Below, one piece after another: positions 45,028 to 56,699 of a stretch of DNA of 64,000 bases. The notes under the pieces are model-generated. The model was not told the origin of the DNA. It did no database searches and saw only the letters and a list, made by a program, of their open reading frames with translations. The position numbers were made by a program, and so were the translations under genes. The stretch spans positions 46,280,650 to 46,344,649 of the forward strand of contig NC_016134.3 in NCBI RefSeq assembly GCF_000005505.3. The letters are read 5' to 3'. The DNA is from Brachypodium distachyon. Taxonomy: Eukaryota; Streptophyta; Magnoliopsida; Poales; Poaceae. Numbering within the stretch: the first letter of the stretch is position 1; every line of letters begins with the position of its first letter.

Positions 45028-48000
45028 TCAGCGGGGCAAACTGGCGAATTCTTGCTCCAAACTGTACATTCCAGACATGCATGAAGATGGTACATCAATG
45101 GTACCTGTATAGTTGGTATGTGCATCAGAGCTATTGGTATCTGGGCACAAAAAAGGTTCAATCTCTCCACCCTTCCTTGAAGCAAGTTGGTTCCTTCTTA
45201 GCCTGGTAGTTCTAAGGATTTGCAACCTCATTTCTACTTCTTTCATGGTAGGCCTTTCTCCTCCTTTGGTTCTCAAGCATGCTTCCGCCACTGAGGCAAT
45301 ATCATCAATTTCTTCCTGGTTTGCCTCTTCCACAACTTGCAAATCCATTATTTCCATCAGACCTCCCTGCACAAGTCTCTCCACAAAGTAATGAGACAAA
45401 CTTTGTTTTGTACCTACATTATTAATAAAAATTGGCTTCTTTCTTGTCAAGAGTTCCACAAGTATTACCCCAAAACTATAAACATCACTTTTCTCCGTTA
45501 GTTGGCCAGTGTGGTAATACTCAGGATCTAAGTAACCAAATGTGCCTTGAACAATTGTCACCACATGAGTCTCATCAAGTGACAGAGATCTCGAAGCTCC
45601 AAAGTCAGAAACCTTCGTAGTGAAATTTCCATCTAGGAGCACATTGGAGGACTTGACATCTCTATGGAAAATTGGTATCGCAGCAGCTGAGTGGAGATAA
45701 GCAAGAGCACCTGCAGCTTCTACTGCAATCCGGATGCGATCATCGCATGAAAGCAAGCATTTGACACCGAGATCGTTGTGAAGAAGATCGTACAATGTGC
45801 CATTTGAGATGAACTCATAAACTAGCAAGGGGACCTCAGCCTCGAGACAACAACCAAAAAGCTTCACCACATTGCGATGGATGATTTGCGAGAGAATGGC
45901 AACCTCGTTGATGAATTGGTCTATCTCAACTTGCTCCACCATTTTGGACTTCTTGATGGCCACTACATGTTGATCAGATAGAATCCCCTTGTAGACCGTG
46001 CCATGCCCTCCACGACCAAGAACACGAGTGGCATCGAAGTTGTCGGTTGCCTTGTCTAATTCGTCCAAAGAGAAAATCTTTGTTTTATCTGTGGCGCCTT
46101 TGTCCAAGATTAGTTGTTCCAAAAGTAGTCCTTGATTCTTCTTAAAGTGTGCCCTTCGAACTCTCTTTTGTATGCCTGTCTTCCACCTGTTGACGAGTGC
46201 ATTTGTACCTAGTGCAAGTATTGTTGCAACAAGGCCACAACCAATTCCGATTGCAATAGCTATACATTCAAGTGAAGCCGTAGTTACGAAAGGATTATGC
46301 AATTTTATGAATTGTAATAACTTTAGTAAGATATGACTTACCTACAATAAAATGTCGGTTGCGTCTCTTAGTTGACATCACACATTTCCCTTTTGTTGGA
46401 TCAAACTCTTTTCCGTGAGCGCAACCATGGCAGCTATAGCCTCCAGGGTAATTTTGGCATGTGCCTTTGCAAATATTTGGCATTGTGCACTCATCAACAT
46501 CTGGAAATTATACGGAAGTGAGGATAATATATCTATCCTTATTCTAGGTAATTAACTTTCATGCCTTAGTAATGTTTTGCAAGTTTGGGTCACACTTTGG
46601 AACGACGTATGTGGGACATCGTATAAGATTAATCATATATCATGATATATACCTAGCAGGCAGAGGCCTCAAATTAATGCTTGTATAGGGGCTGTGGACC
46701 CATGTGGTTGCGAGCCCCACCCTTTGCAAATCTTTGTCTTGCAGAAATATATTGTTGTCAAATATATATTTACGTAGTATCTATAAAATTATTTGAAGTG
46801 GCATGACTCATTTGGGAGTTTTTGAGTCATAACCCAGATGGTGCCATGTCCCCGTTGGATATCACAGGTTGTTCGATGGCAACTCAACAGTTCTCAAATT
46901 CTCTTCATTTAGTATCTATGTAAATACTAAATATCAGAAAAACTACACTTATCTGATATAACTATATAAAAAAACTACACTTTCGAAGAACTCTTTGCAG
47001 AATCGGAATGTTTTCACAATAGTTACCTAAAAACATTTAGTAGAACTACACTTTCTAATTTTGCCTGAAAAGTATAGGTAAATACAGATATAGATAAATA
47101 TATGTACCAGAATTGAAAAGTATAGGTAAAATAAAGATACTTCGTTGTACTTTTGGCAAAGGAAGTGTAATTTTGGGGTATTTACTCAATGTAATACATA
47201 CTCCATCGAAGCTCTAGATGAAGCAAAAAAAGTATGTTAGTACAAGCTCTAGCCCTGCCCTGTTCTTCAGAGACGGATAAAAATGGTATTGGTCCAGAAC
47301 CCCTCGCATTTCATTAACTCTTTCACACTCTCAGATTAATCTATATATATGCTGCTATGCAGTCATGCAATATATAACAATAAGAACAGTAACCGTCATA
47401 GTACCAAACTAAATGGCATACACTTTGAATTTACTTGTGCTAGCTAAATGCACGTGGGTTGCTACAATTTATTTTTATTATTTTGCACAAGGTGCTTCAA
47501 TATAATGCGCTCTTGTCTTCTGTTTCCAAATTTTGTGCCGAACAACAATTATCTCAAAAAATATACATCAATCCAGTCAGTTTTAGTAAAAATACCGTAA
47601 TGCATATCTACCATATTGAATGGGTGCAATTACATTCATATTATAACAATATAGGGAATATTCTTAGTGGAGGGAACATACGACCACCAACTTCAGATAT
47701 TTATAGGAAGTAAAGATATATTAAGGTATGAATCCAATAGAACAACATGTAAAATATTTTGTCACAAATATATTATATTAAAGAAGATTTTGAACTTCTA
47801 AACGAATATACGTCCATTTATTATTAGTATGTTGTGTTATATGACAAATACATGCATATTGCAAATGCATAATCGAACAAGTTCAGATTTTGCTTCACTT
47901 GTACCACGATCGGGACAATTCTCATGCATTGTGCCACCGAATAAAGACCAGTTTCCTCTGCACGTACCTTTCAATGGGGCACTACTGCAGCAATTTTGAA

Positions 48001-51000
48001 CTGAAAGGCACAAGAAGTTAATTTACATACCTGTGCATCCATGTGGCGTATATGGATTTCCTTCATAGCCTTCAGAGCACTTGCAACGATAGCCAAGCTG
48101 CATCACGCTATTCACGCGCGTGACATTAAGACAGTAGCTGTTGGCGCGGCAGGCATAAATGTCAATGTACTCCTTGCTCATGACCATTGGACATGTGAAG
48201 TTCTCAACAGCCCACCACATCTTCATATCGTCTTCTTTGATTAGATCGAAGAGGTCTTGAAGAGGGTAGTCATATTCTTCCGTCATCGTCCCATTTTCAG
48301 CCAGGGTCGTAGCTACCTCTAGTTCGTCATTGGAGTTCGAGATGTCCAAGAACTTTGTCTTTCTGACACTGAGATACCCTTCATTCATTGAGACATTGTC
48401 TACAAGATATTGTACCCCCCGATCCAGAACTGTGATATTTTTTTCTGTACAGTTAAGTCGGAACTTTTCAAGAGCGTAGCAACCTTCTTCAATACCGAAA
48501 GGAAAGAGAATTCTCGTATGCCCACATGATCTCTTGCAATTTTTTCTTTTTGGATTGGGCTGGTAACCAACTACAGGTAAATTAATTAACAGACAAAAAA
48601 GAAATATGATTAGGAGCATGAATGAGAGTTTAAAATGGGGAATGCTATATATACAAATAATAGTTTAAAAAATGTATCTACAATTAGATTGGATACACAA
48701 TATGCCACAGGACACCATTATTTTCCAGCTTTTGCCAAAAAACACTACCGGATAGCGTGTTTGTCCAATATCATTACAATTCCGTGGTCACACACGCCTG
48801 GTCTAAAACGGAAATTTGCTACAACACAATTCCGTGTGTACTCTCAAACCTCGAAGTGTTAAGTGGACGTTTTCCTAGATCTATATATTTCAATTATAGA
48901 TGTAGGGGAGAAAATTAACTCCATCAAAAATCTATCATCAAATGGCTATGCCTAAGCCAAACAGTTGGAAGAAATGTAAAGAAAAGTGAAAAGAAAAGTC
49001 AAAGAGGTTGAACAGTTGAAGACAGAGCCCACATGACATTCAACAACTGCAGAAACTGAGCACTATTGCTGAAAACTCAAATCGAAGAATTTCAGTTTTC
49101 AATCTGGTACTTCAGCCAAGTTCATTTTCAAGTCTCTAAAAGTCATGAATTAACAAAGCCTTAATAATGAGAATGGCCCGGTTGAAACAATGGCCTCAGC
49201 TAGTTTAGGAGGAGGTTGTGTTAAGGCTAGCTACTTCTGCTCCACGTGTCTCGATTCTGTTGATGTGGCGTCAATGTAGAAAATCTTATACAGTCTTTCA
49301 GAAATTGGGAATCACAAAGAACAATTCATTATGAAATACTACATATAAAAAATATGGAATATTAGTAAATTAAATAGGCAAAAAATGTAAAATTTAGAGA
49401 ATATAGAAAAATTCAAGAAAACCTAAACAATAAAAAAAATGTAAATTGGGGGGAAATCAAAAAATTAGCAAAACGTTAAGTCATTTACATGAATAATTTT
49501 GGAAACATCCATGAATTACCAGGTGCCCCCTTAATTTCTTTTTAATTATAGGGCATATAATTTGTTTAATCAAGACAAGCCTTTGACGAGCAATTACAAC
49601 ATTAATAACCAATTGATGTGAGAAAATTTGGTACATAATGACATTCTTTACAAGATACTTACTAATTAGAATAAATATCACAAAACCCCTATAATCTCAC
49701 AAACTTTAATGCAAAACTACACCTTTTGGAATTTTTATCACATAACCCGTATTCATGGACCGAAGTTTAGTGGAAAACCTCTAATCTCGTCGGCAGCGCG
49801 GCTAACAGCAAACTGACAATGGGTCCCACTTGTCGTCCTCAGAAACGAAAATTGGGTTAGGTTAACGCGGTTCAGTCCGATTCTCGGCCGGTTATGTGCC
49901 GATTTGGGTGGGCCTGAGGCAGGTATAAGTAGAGAAATATGGCATGTGGTAGGTTAGATATGAGAGAAAGAGGTGGCCCTTGGTCACTACCTTCCCTCCA
50001 TATAAGCTTCTGGCCCGCCCGAATTGGCCAAAAAACGAACCTGCAGATCGCACTCATTAATCTAAGCCATTTCTTGTTTCCGAGGCTGACAGGTGGGACC
50101 CAGTGTCAGTTTCACTGTTAGCCGTGTCGACAACGAGATCAGGGGTTTTCCTCTACACTTTGGTCTACAAATAGGGGTTATGTGATAAAAACCAAAAGGT
50201 GTAGTTTTTGTGTTACAGTTCGTCAGATTATATGGGTTTTTGTGATATTTGCCCAATTGATTATTGTTATTTTGCATCACATGAACCACATACTTCTGGA
50301 GTAGCTATTCGCCAAAGACTTGTCTTACTTAAGGAAATTAAAAATATAAAATAAATGGAGGGAGTACAATGGAGAGGCTAGATAAACTATATTAAGTCGA
50401 CAACACTAAGACTAGGGGCAGGGGCAATATATTCCTGAGAAGACATTTTTTAATATTCAGAATATATGTGTTTCTTCTAATCTATTTTTATTTTTCCGAA
50501 AGAAATGATTTTTACTGTTTTCCTATTACATTATATGAGTTTTCTAATTTTTTTTATTTTTTTTCCAACTTTGCATACTGAGTAGGTGGGTAAAATTGTC
50601 TACATGCAGGGCCATGTCAGCAAAATCACACGTGGCACACGCGCAAGCCAATAAAACCACTGATGAAACCAAATTATATTAAGGTGTGTAAAATAGGTGA
50701 ACATTTTACATAATCTATGACTATAATTTAGATGGCTTGTAGGGTTTGGGGAATGAAAAGTGAACTGTTGTCATAAGGGCAACTCCAGCGACGCGACCCA
50801 AACGGACCGCTTTTTGCGTCTGTTTTGGTCCGTTTTGGTCGCGGGATGGACAGAAAAAGGCCCAGTCCGGACTTCGTCCATTTGGATCAGGTTGTGCGTG
50901 GACGTAAATTGGGAATAAAACATAGTATTTTTGGGATGAACACAACATGAACCCTAATTTCCTCATTCCAAACATGAACACAACATGACATTAAACATAG

Positions 51001-53221
51001 AATAGATGCTTTTCATCGTCCTCGTACACCAGGGGTCATCGGGAGGGGAAACAGGAGTACATTAATTATACGAGGGTGGGTTGTGAACCATTTTGGAAAA
51101 CTAATAAACTAATTCCCAATGTTGTGCACGTTCGACGAGAAGGAGGAAGGAGGAGACGCTGACGGATCCATATCGCCGGCGGGGAAGCTAGGGTTTTGGG
51201 GATGTGGTGGGGTGGGGAAATGGGGCCGACTCAGTCCCACTAAAAAAATGGGGGTGGGTTGTTGGGTCGCTAGCAAGTGTCCCTTGAAATGCGAAAGGGT
51301 TTGACCTAGCCAGATGAGCAGACCGTGCGGTGGTCCGTTTCCCCGTCCGTGGAGACGCAAACCTGACTCAGATTTGGGGCCGGAATGCGTCTCGGCGGAC
51401 CAAAATATGGACCGCGGTGCAAATGGGCCGCCCCGCTGGGGACGCGTTTTGTCCGTTTCGGCCCGAACGGACCGCGCCGGCCCAAATGCGTCGCCCTGCT
51501 GGAGTTGCCCTACTTCATGTTATAGTTGAAACAGTTTGGACTTCAGGCTTGAAAACTGAACTTTTGCTTCTTCTTTTTTCGCGCAAAAAAGAGTAAATTT
51601 CATAGAACCATAGGTTTTGAGGCAGGCTTCTCAACAAGCCGCCACTTTTGCTAATTTGTCCGCAAAACCACACGTTTTGTGTTCAATTGTCTTACTTCAC
51701 CCAAAACAACGGTTTAAGCGCAGTTGACTGTATTTCTTACTTGTGGGTCTCGCATGTCAGATGCCACGTCTTTTTCATCGGACCCCTTGCCTTTTTCGTT
51801 TTTTTCCCTCACCCTCTCATCTTCTTCTAGCATATAAGAAAACAGCCCCAGGAAAGAAAGCCGTCTGTGCGCGCGGTGGAGGCCTCCTCCGACCAGGGAC
51901 GATGAGCGGGCGGCCGGCGGCCGGTGGCGTAGCGGAGTGGCAGCAGGGGGCTCGCTCCGACGCAGCTTTCTTTCCCGGGCATGGGGGTTGTTTTTCTCCG
52001 TGCTAGAAGAAGAGAGGATGAGGAAAAAAACAAAAGGTCAAGGGGTCCAATGAAAAAACGTGACATCTGATATGCAGGACCCACATGTAAGAAATACCGT
52101 TAACTGCGTTTAAACCGTTGTTTTGGGTGAAGTGAGACAATTGGACACAAAACGTGTGATTTTGCGGACAAATTAGCAAAAGTGGGGGCTCATTGAGAAG
52201 CCGACATTAAACCTATGATTCTGTGAAATTTATTAAAAAAAACCGCTGGAGTGTAGGGATTGAAAAATAGACCTGTGCATCCATCCACGGTGTAAGGATT
52301 GCCTTGGTTTCTGCACCAACAACTGTAGCCTCCTCCAGATTGTCTATCGACGCATGTGCTTTTGTTGTTGCAGGCATAGCTTGATCTATTCATTTGGGCA
52401 CTTGCACAGCTCCGTTGGTCCGTCATAGCAACCTCGAAGTGCTGACCCTTTTTTGTACCGTTTATCCGATTGGAGTAAAGATCACTCATCTGAAACTTGT
52501 ACTCTTGTGATAAGAAAACCTTCACTTTGGAGAGGACTCGATCATCTGATTGTGCCATGGTATTGCCACTGCCATCACGGAGGCGGCCAATTCTGAGCGC
52601 AAGGGCTCGCCGGTCCCGTTTCAAACCAATACTGCAACAGCCCTTCCCGTTGCACCCCATGCTCGAGTCCACAGGATCGCCCAGCGCGTCGGCGTCATCC
52701 TTCTCCATGGCCTCTCTGTCGTCCAAGCAAATACTCATACAAAAACCGATGATATCGTTGGTGTCATGATCGAACAAGTAGGCGTCCACGCCACAGCCAA
52801 CAACGTACAGGAAGCTCCGTCCGGAGATTGTAACTCCCTCGATAGGGTCCTCCGGCCAAGACAGGTTATAGGTGTCCATACCTGGTCTCATGTCGATGCT
52901 GAGATCAACGGAGGCCTCAACAAACTTGTAGTATAGATACTGGATCTGAGCATTACTGTTGCCTAGAAAGAGCTTGTTGTTGTGGCAGGTGAGCTCGAAG
53001 CCTTGCCGGAAGCAGCCCGGCCCTACCCCGAAAGGATACATGATGTCGACGTCCCCGCATCGGGAGGGGCAGTGGGCCAGGTCGGCAGCGGTAGGGATAT
53101 GCATGAGCCCACCCCCGCCAACGGCGGCAACTCCGGAGGCTGCCGCAGCCGACGATCGCGATGCCGCAGCTGCCATTGCCAAGCACAGGAGCAGCAGCGG
53201 CAGAAAGGACTTGGATCTCAT
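45028..53221 (-). CDS. WAK2: wall-associated receptor kinase-like (959 aa model)
   Basis: Minus-strand exons: 53221-52273, 48570-48031, 46500-46342, 46259-45028, GT-AG and phase 1 throughout. Exon 1 gives a signal peptide ([20 protein letters not shown]), a GUB_WAK module ([16 protein letters not shown]) and an EGF-like end ([19 protein letters not shown]). Exon 2 is a second module ([16 protein letters not shown]) plus EGF-like end. Exon 3 is an EGF-Ca ([15 protein letters not shown]). Exon 4 has the TM segment and a complete RD kinase: [40 protein letters not shown]. The one oddity in the kinase is [11 protein letters not shown] where the paralogues have LLSWDD. Intron 1 is 3.7 kb and filled with three inverted-repeat elements. 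An in-frame ATG at 48619 starts a hydrophobic leader ([18 protein letters not shown]), so exons 2-4 could alone make a standard WAK, with exon 1 a separate secreted protein. Confidence 0.8.
49675..50248. repeat. Long-inverted-repeat MITE (Mutator-like?) in WAK2 intron 1
   Basis: Left arm ATATCACAAAACCCCTATAA and right arm AGATTATATGGGTTTTTGTGATAT pair over a long distance, including ACTACACCTTTTGG / CCAAAAGGTGTAGT and TGACAATGGGTCCCAC / GTGGGACCCAGTGTCA. About 570 bp, no transposase. A clean target duplication was not found, so the superfamily is uncertain. Confidence 0.65.
50777..51510. repeat. TIR element with GGGCAACTCCAGC ends (Harbinger-like?) in WAK2 intron 1
   Basis: Ends are GGGCAACTCCAGCGACGCG and GTCGCCCTGCTGGAGTTGCCC, with further subterminal GGACCGC / GCGGTC and CCAAACGGACC-type words on both sides. 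Flanks are TAA on the left and TAC on the right, close to the 3-bp TWA duplication of PIF/Harbinger. About 734 bp, GC-rich, no transposase frame. Confidence 0.6.
51591..52235. repeat. Long-inverted-repeat MITE (MULE-like), 37 bp from WAK2 exon 1
   Basis: The arms are about 240 bases: GAGTAAATTTCATAGAACC at the left end and ATTCTGTGAAATTTATT at the right. Inner pairs include TTGTCCGCAAAACCACACG / TGTGATTTTGCGGACAA and TTCACCCAAAACAACGG / CCGTTGTTTTGGGTGAA. The centre has a second inverted pair around the GGCGGCCGGC block. No transposase. Related arms occur at 62.7-63.7 kb. Confidence 0.8.
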
Positions 53222-53756
53222 CGTGGCTAGCTGTTTTCTTCTTGCTCGTGGCTCTCTTTTCCAGTGTCTGTGGCGGGAATTCAGTGTTACTTATACATGC
53301 AGACGGAAAGGTATTTACCTGCAGCTTCTGGCATGCACGGCTCCGTTCAGTCATGAGTTAATAAATGTAGGAAGTCGGCCCATGCAGTAACCCCGTTCAG
53401 ATCTTACTGTGTCATCCCTGCCCGGACGGCCGGGGTCGTCGGCAAACGCGACCGGCGGTCGTCGCTGCCGGACCGCAGCGGTCGACTGTGCAGCCTGGCT
53501 GATCGACGGCCACAAGGAATTAAATGGGGTGTTTAATTCCCTCTTCTGGTTGATTATAACGTCGTGGCTGAGTGACGAGTCGTGGAAGTCGAATTACCCT
53601 GTTCTGCAGGCAAATTAGCCTTGCCAGCGACAGTACTTATTGCAGACATTCATGGCCAGGCATTGTTAGCTGGTCGCTGGTCAGATCAGGGATTCCTTTT
53701 CCACATGAAGAATAACTGACTGTCTTGTTTTTCTGCGTGGAATTGTGGAAAGACCT

Positions 53757-54290
53757 GCATTGGCATTGGCGGATAACCGGCTCTCAGGCACATTGCCTGC
53801 CACGTTCAGGCATCTCACCCAGCTCAGCGTCATCACCCTGTACAACAACTCGCTTGAGGGGCCCCTTCCGGAGGAGCTGTTCGAGATCAAGAATTTGACA
53901 GTGATCAACATCTCGCACAACCGGTTCAACGGCAGTGTTGTCCCTCTTCTGGGATCGAGCTCCCTCGCTGTGCTGGTGCTCACGGACAACAGCTTCTCTG
54001 TCTCTGCCTCTCTGGCATCATCCCAACAGCAGTTGCACGGTCGAGGAATATGGTCCGCCTCCAGCTGGCTGGCAACCGGCTCGCCGGTGCAATCCCGGCT
54101 GAGTTGGGCAACCTGACGCAGCTCAAGATGCTTGACCTCTCATCCAACAACCTCTCCGGTGATATACCGGAAGAGCTCTCCAACTGCTTGCAGTTCGGCC
54201 CGCTACGTCAGAACTCTCATCCAACAACCTCTCCGGTGATATACCGGAAGAGCTCTCCGACTGCTTGCAGCTCGGCCCGTTACGTCAGAA
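53757..54290 (+). pseudogene. LRR receptor fragment (GSO1-like), frameshifted
   Basis: On the plus strand, opposite to the WAKs, the DNA encodes leucine-rich repeats: LADNRLSGTLPATFRHLTQL, LYNNSLEGPLPEELFEIKNL, ISHNRFNGSVVPLLGSSSLA, then after a frameshift MVRLQLAGNRLAGAIPAELG and LDLSSNNLSGDIPEEL. The frame shifts near 53995-54010, in a CTCTGTCTCTGCCTCTCTGG slippage-prone tract. There is no signal peptide, TM or kinase, and the end is a 77-bp tandem repeat. The repeat sequence resembles the ectodomain of GSO1/GASSHO-type receptor kinases (memory, unchecked). It looks like a small gene piece moved into the WAK cluster. Confidence 0.8.
54137..54290. repeat. 77-bp tandem duplication inside the LRR fragment
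   Basis: Two adjacent units (54137-54213 and 54214-54290), both starting CTCTCATCCAACAACCTCTC, differ at only three positions. It repeats the SSNNLSGDIPEEL coding stretch but shifts frame (77 is not a multiple of 3). Confidence 0.9.
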
Positions 54291-54359
54291 CTTTAGCTTA
54301 TCGCTCACTGTAAAAAAAACGGATTTGCTTGGTATCAGAGTAAATTAGATTAAATTGTT

Positions 54360-54794
54360 CCTCCAGGTAATCTATTATTGTCGCATGCATATGTTGATGA
54401 TTTCAGCTGAGCGCTTTCACAATTGTTCCGTCATAACCAAGTCGAAATCCACCCCACCGCTTGTCCCTGGTTCCTCCTGAGTCCTGACCCGAGGAATAGC
54501 CCATCGGAGACGAGTAATATTCTGACAAGAAAAGCTTAACTATAGGTAAGGCTGGTCCATCACAGTCAAGTCGAAATATACCCCGCCTGCAGTCTCTGGT
54601 TCCACCAGACCCGAGGCATCACCCATCGGAGACAAGTATTCGCCTGACAGGAAAAGCTTCACTTGAGAGGGAAGCTCATCTGGTTTAGGTAAGGTGCCAC
54701 TGATGCCATTACGGAGGCGGCCAATTCTGGTCGCAAGGGCTCGTCGCCTCTCTTTCAAACTGATAACAGCTACGTTGTTATCCGTCACTAGCAT
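54360..54794 (-). pseudogene. WAK first-exon relic, C-terminal part
   Basis: On the minus strand the frame reads [40 protein letters not shown] and GGVYFDLTVMDQP, almost the same as WAK1 exon 1. Beyond about 54550 the same segment starts again as a damaged second copy (KSSTYAC-like end, a second SGEY-like part), so there is an internal duplication. No signal peptide or GUB_WAK start and no splice partner; it cannot form a gene. Confidence 0.85.
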
Positions 54795-55866
54795 GGTCGG
54801 GAAAGATCTTAAACGTCATTATTTTGTATTGCTATACGGCTTACATTTAGGCCGTTAGAAAAACATGATTAATCAAACCCCATTATATTTAGAAAAGCAG
54901 AATTAATCGATCACAACCCCTAGATGTACGGAAGTACATTTGTCAAATTTGTTGTCAATTTGAGATAATCTTTTATATGTATGTGAATTTATATTGAACT
55001 CAAGAACTGAGGTTGGATCACGATTAATTGATTGTAGGTGATATTAGCTTAGTATTTGTAATTAAAATTCAGATCGCCCTCCATTTGCTGGTCTTGACCA
55101 AACAGTTGATCACGCGTGATATATGTCTAAACAAAATTATGTTCACATGCAGAATTGGTAGATCGGTTGTCTGTACTGATAGCCGTGTGTATACCAAAAT
55201 ATATTAGTATGTGGGGTTTTCGTGATAATAAATTATAATGCAAAATTAAGGTTTTACATGATTATTCTATCGATACTCATTAAAGTATAGATCATTTGAG
55301 CTATTTTTTTGAGAAACACCTATTGGTGTGGTGGTGGAGTTATGGGTGCATTACTCCATCCACCAAGTTTAAATCATGGTGCTCACAATATACTTTAGGG
55401 GTTTTTCCTACAGTCTTCCCTCAAAAAAATGGTTTATTGCTTCTTTGTAGCAATATTTGATAAGATCGTGTTTGGTTCGCTAGCGGATCATTCAGTCATA
55501 CATGATGTTATTAGTTAGTAGCCAGGCTTAAAATTTAAGGCCAAGTTCCATGCAATCATTTTTCTTAGAATTAATATACATACGATCTGAAACCACGTAA
55601 AAAATAAAATATTGTGTCATATTCAAAACATGATATACTTCTGAACTTCTAGTTGCAGTGTGATTAGTTTATTTTAGTTTTCTCAATGTACCTTTTTTTA
55701 GCTCTAACTATATAGCGATGCATTCTGCGAACTTTACTTGAGTATATATGTGTAGTGCGGTCTACTAATTTTGCGTTTGTAATAACCAATAATGCTTGTG
55801 CTATAGCACATACAAATGACACACATGCCTGTCATTTATTTGTTGTGATTTTGAACTAATACAACT
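54795..55866. other. AT-rich spacer inside the broken first exon
   Basis: AT-rich DNA between the two halves of the WAK first-exon relic. I see no domain, inverted ends or RNA gene. It was probably inserted, or the relic was broken by rearrangement. Confidence 0.45.
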
Positions 55867-55891
55867 ATACATACATACATACATACATACA

Positions 55892-55958
<67 letters not shown>
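55867..55958. repeat. Compound microsatellite (CATA)n(TA)n
   Basis: About 13 copies of a 4-base CATA unit run directly into about 20 TA units. The open frame it creates is not a gene. Confidence 0.98.
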
Positions 55959-55963
<5 letters not shown>

Positions 55964-56085
55964 GTGTATTTTCCGGCTCAAAGAAAAGACGCATCATATT
56001 AGTCCTAGATGGTCTTCGTCCCTTCTTAGAATTTGATGGTTCGTTTAATACATGTCGTCCGGGACTCGGTTTCACTTTTCTTTTA

Positions 56086-56206
56086 TACTCCCTCCGTCCC
56101 GTATTAAGTTATCTAAATTTGCCCAAATATGAATGCATTTATACCCAAAAAACGTCTAGCTAGATACATGTAATATTTCGTCACTTAATATGAGACGGAG
56201 GGAGTA
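56086..56206. repeat. Stowaway MITE, about 121 bp
   Basis: Left end TACTCCCTCCGTCCCGTATT, right end AATATGAGACGGAGGGAGTA, TA on both sides. The interior word ACATGTAATATTTCG is shared with the copies at 43892 and 62431. Confidence 0.9.
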
Positions 56207-56217
56207 CCAAAAGTTAA

Positions 56218-56330
56218 CTATTCTCTCCGATCCATATTACTTGTCGAAATATTACATGTATCTATACGGTTTTCAAACATAGATACATTCATATTTGGAG
56301 AAATTTGAGACACATCAGTAATAGGGATCG
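56218..56330. repeat. Decayed Stowaway copy
   Basis: TCTCTCCGATCCATATTACTTGTC on the left and GACACATCAGTAATAGGGATCG on the right, with internal ATACATTCATATTTGGA, resemble an inverted, worn copy of the neighbouring family. The ends no longer match well. Confidence 0.5.
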
Positions 56331-56699
56331 TTTCTGTTTGAGAGGCCACGCGTCACATGTCTTTTTACCGACGTGTTTCACATTTTTTTATTAACAAAAG
56401 CCAAAGCTAACGACCTAACGTACCATGCTGTTTGGGCTGGGTTGGACTCAGCTGGTCATTCGCGACTACTTCAGCCGTGTGGCCTTGCCGTGATGCGCGT
56501 GGTCACCCGCGATCAACCTAATTTGATTCGGGTTTTTTTAAGCCACGATCAACGAAGCGTAGCAGCGTAACATCTATGTACGGAGTAACGTTTTTTGTGG
56601 CTCTTATATCTCAGATCCAACGGACATAATAATTTTGATGACGTGGATCAACGTGATACCTCCCCTCGGTACCCCTCATAATGATTTTAGTATATAATA

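Noticed and set aside
52953..53390. 143-codon plus-strand frame over WAK2 exon 1
   Set aside because: Antisense shadow; the minus strand has a signal peptide and conserved cysteines.
55867..55958. Regular repeat that could suggest a CRISPR-like array
   Set aside because: It is a 4-base and 2-base microsatellite without spacers, in plant DNA.
55836..56075. 79-codon frame with Tyr/Ile/Val/Cys repeats
   Set aside because: It is the translation of the (CATA)n(TA)n microsatellite.
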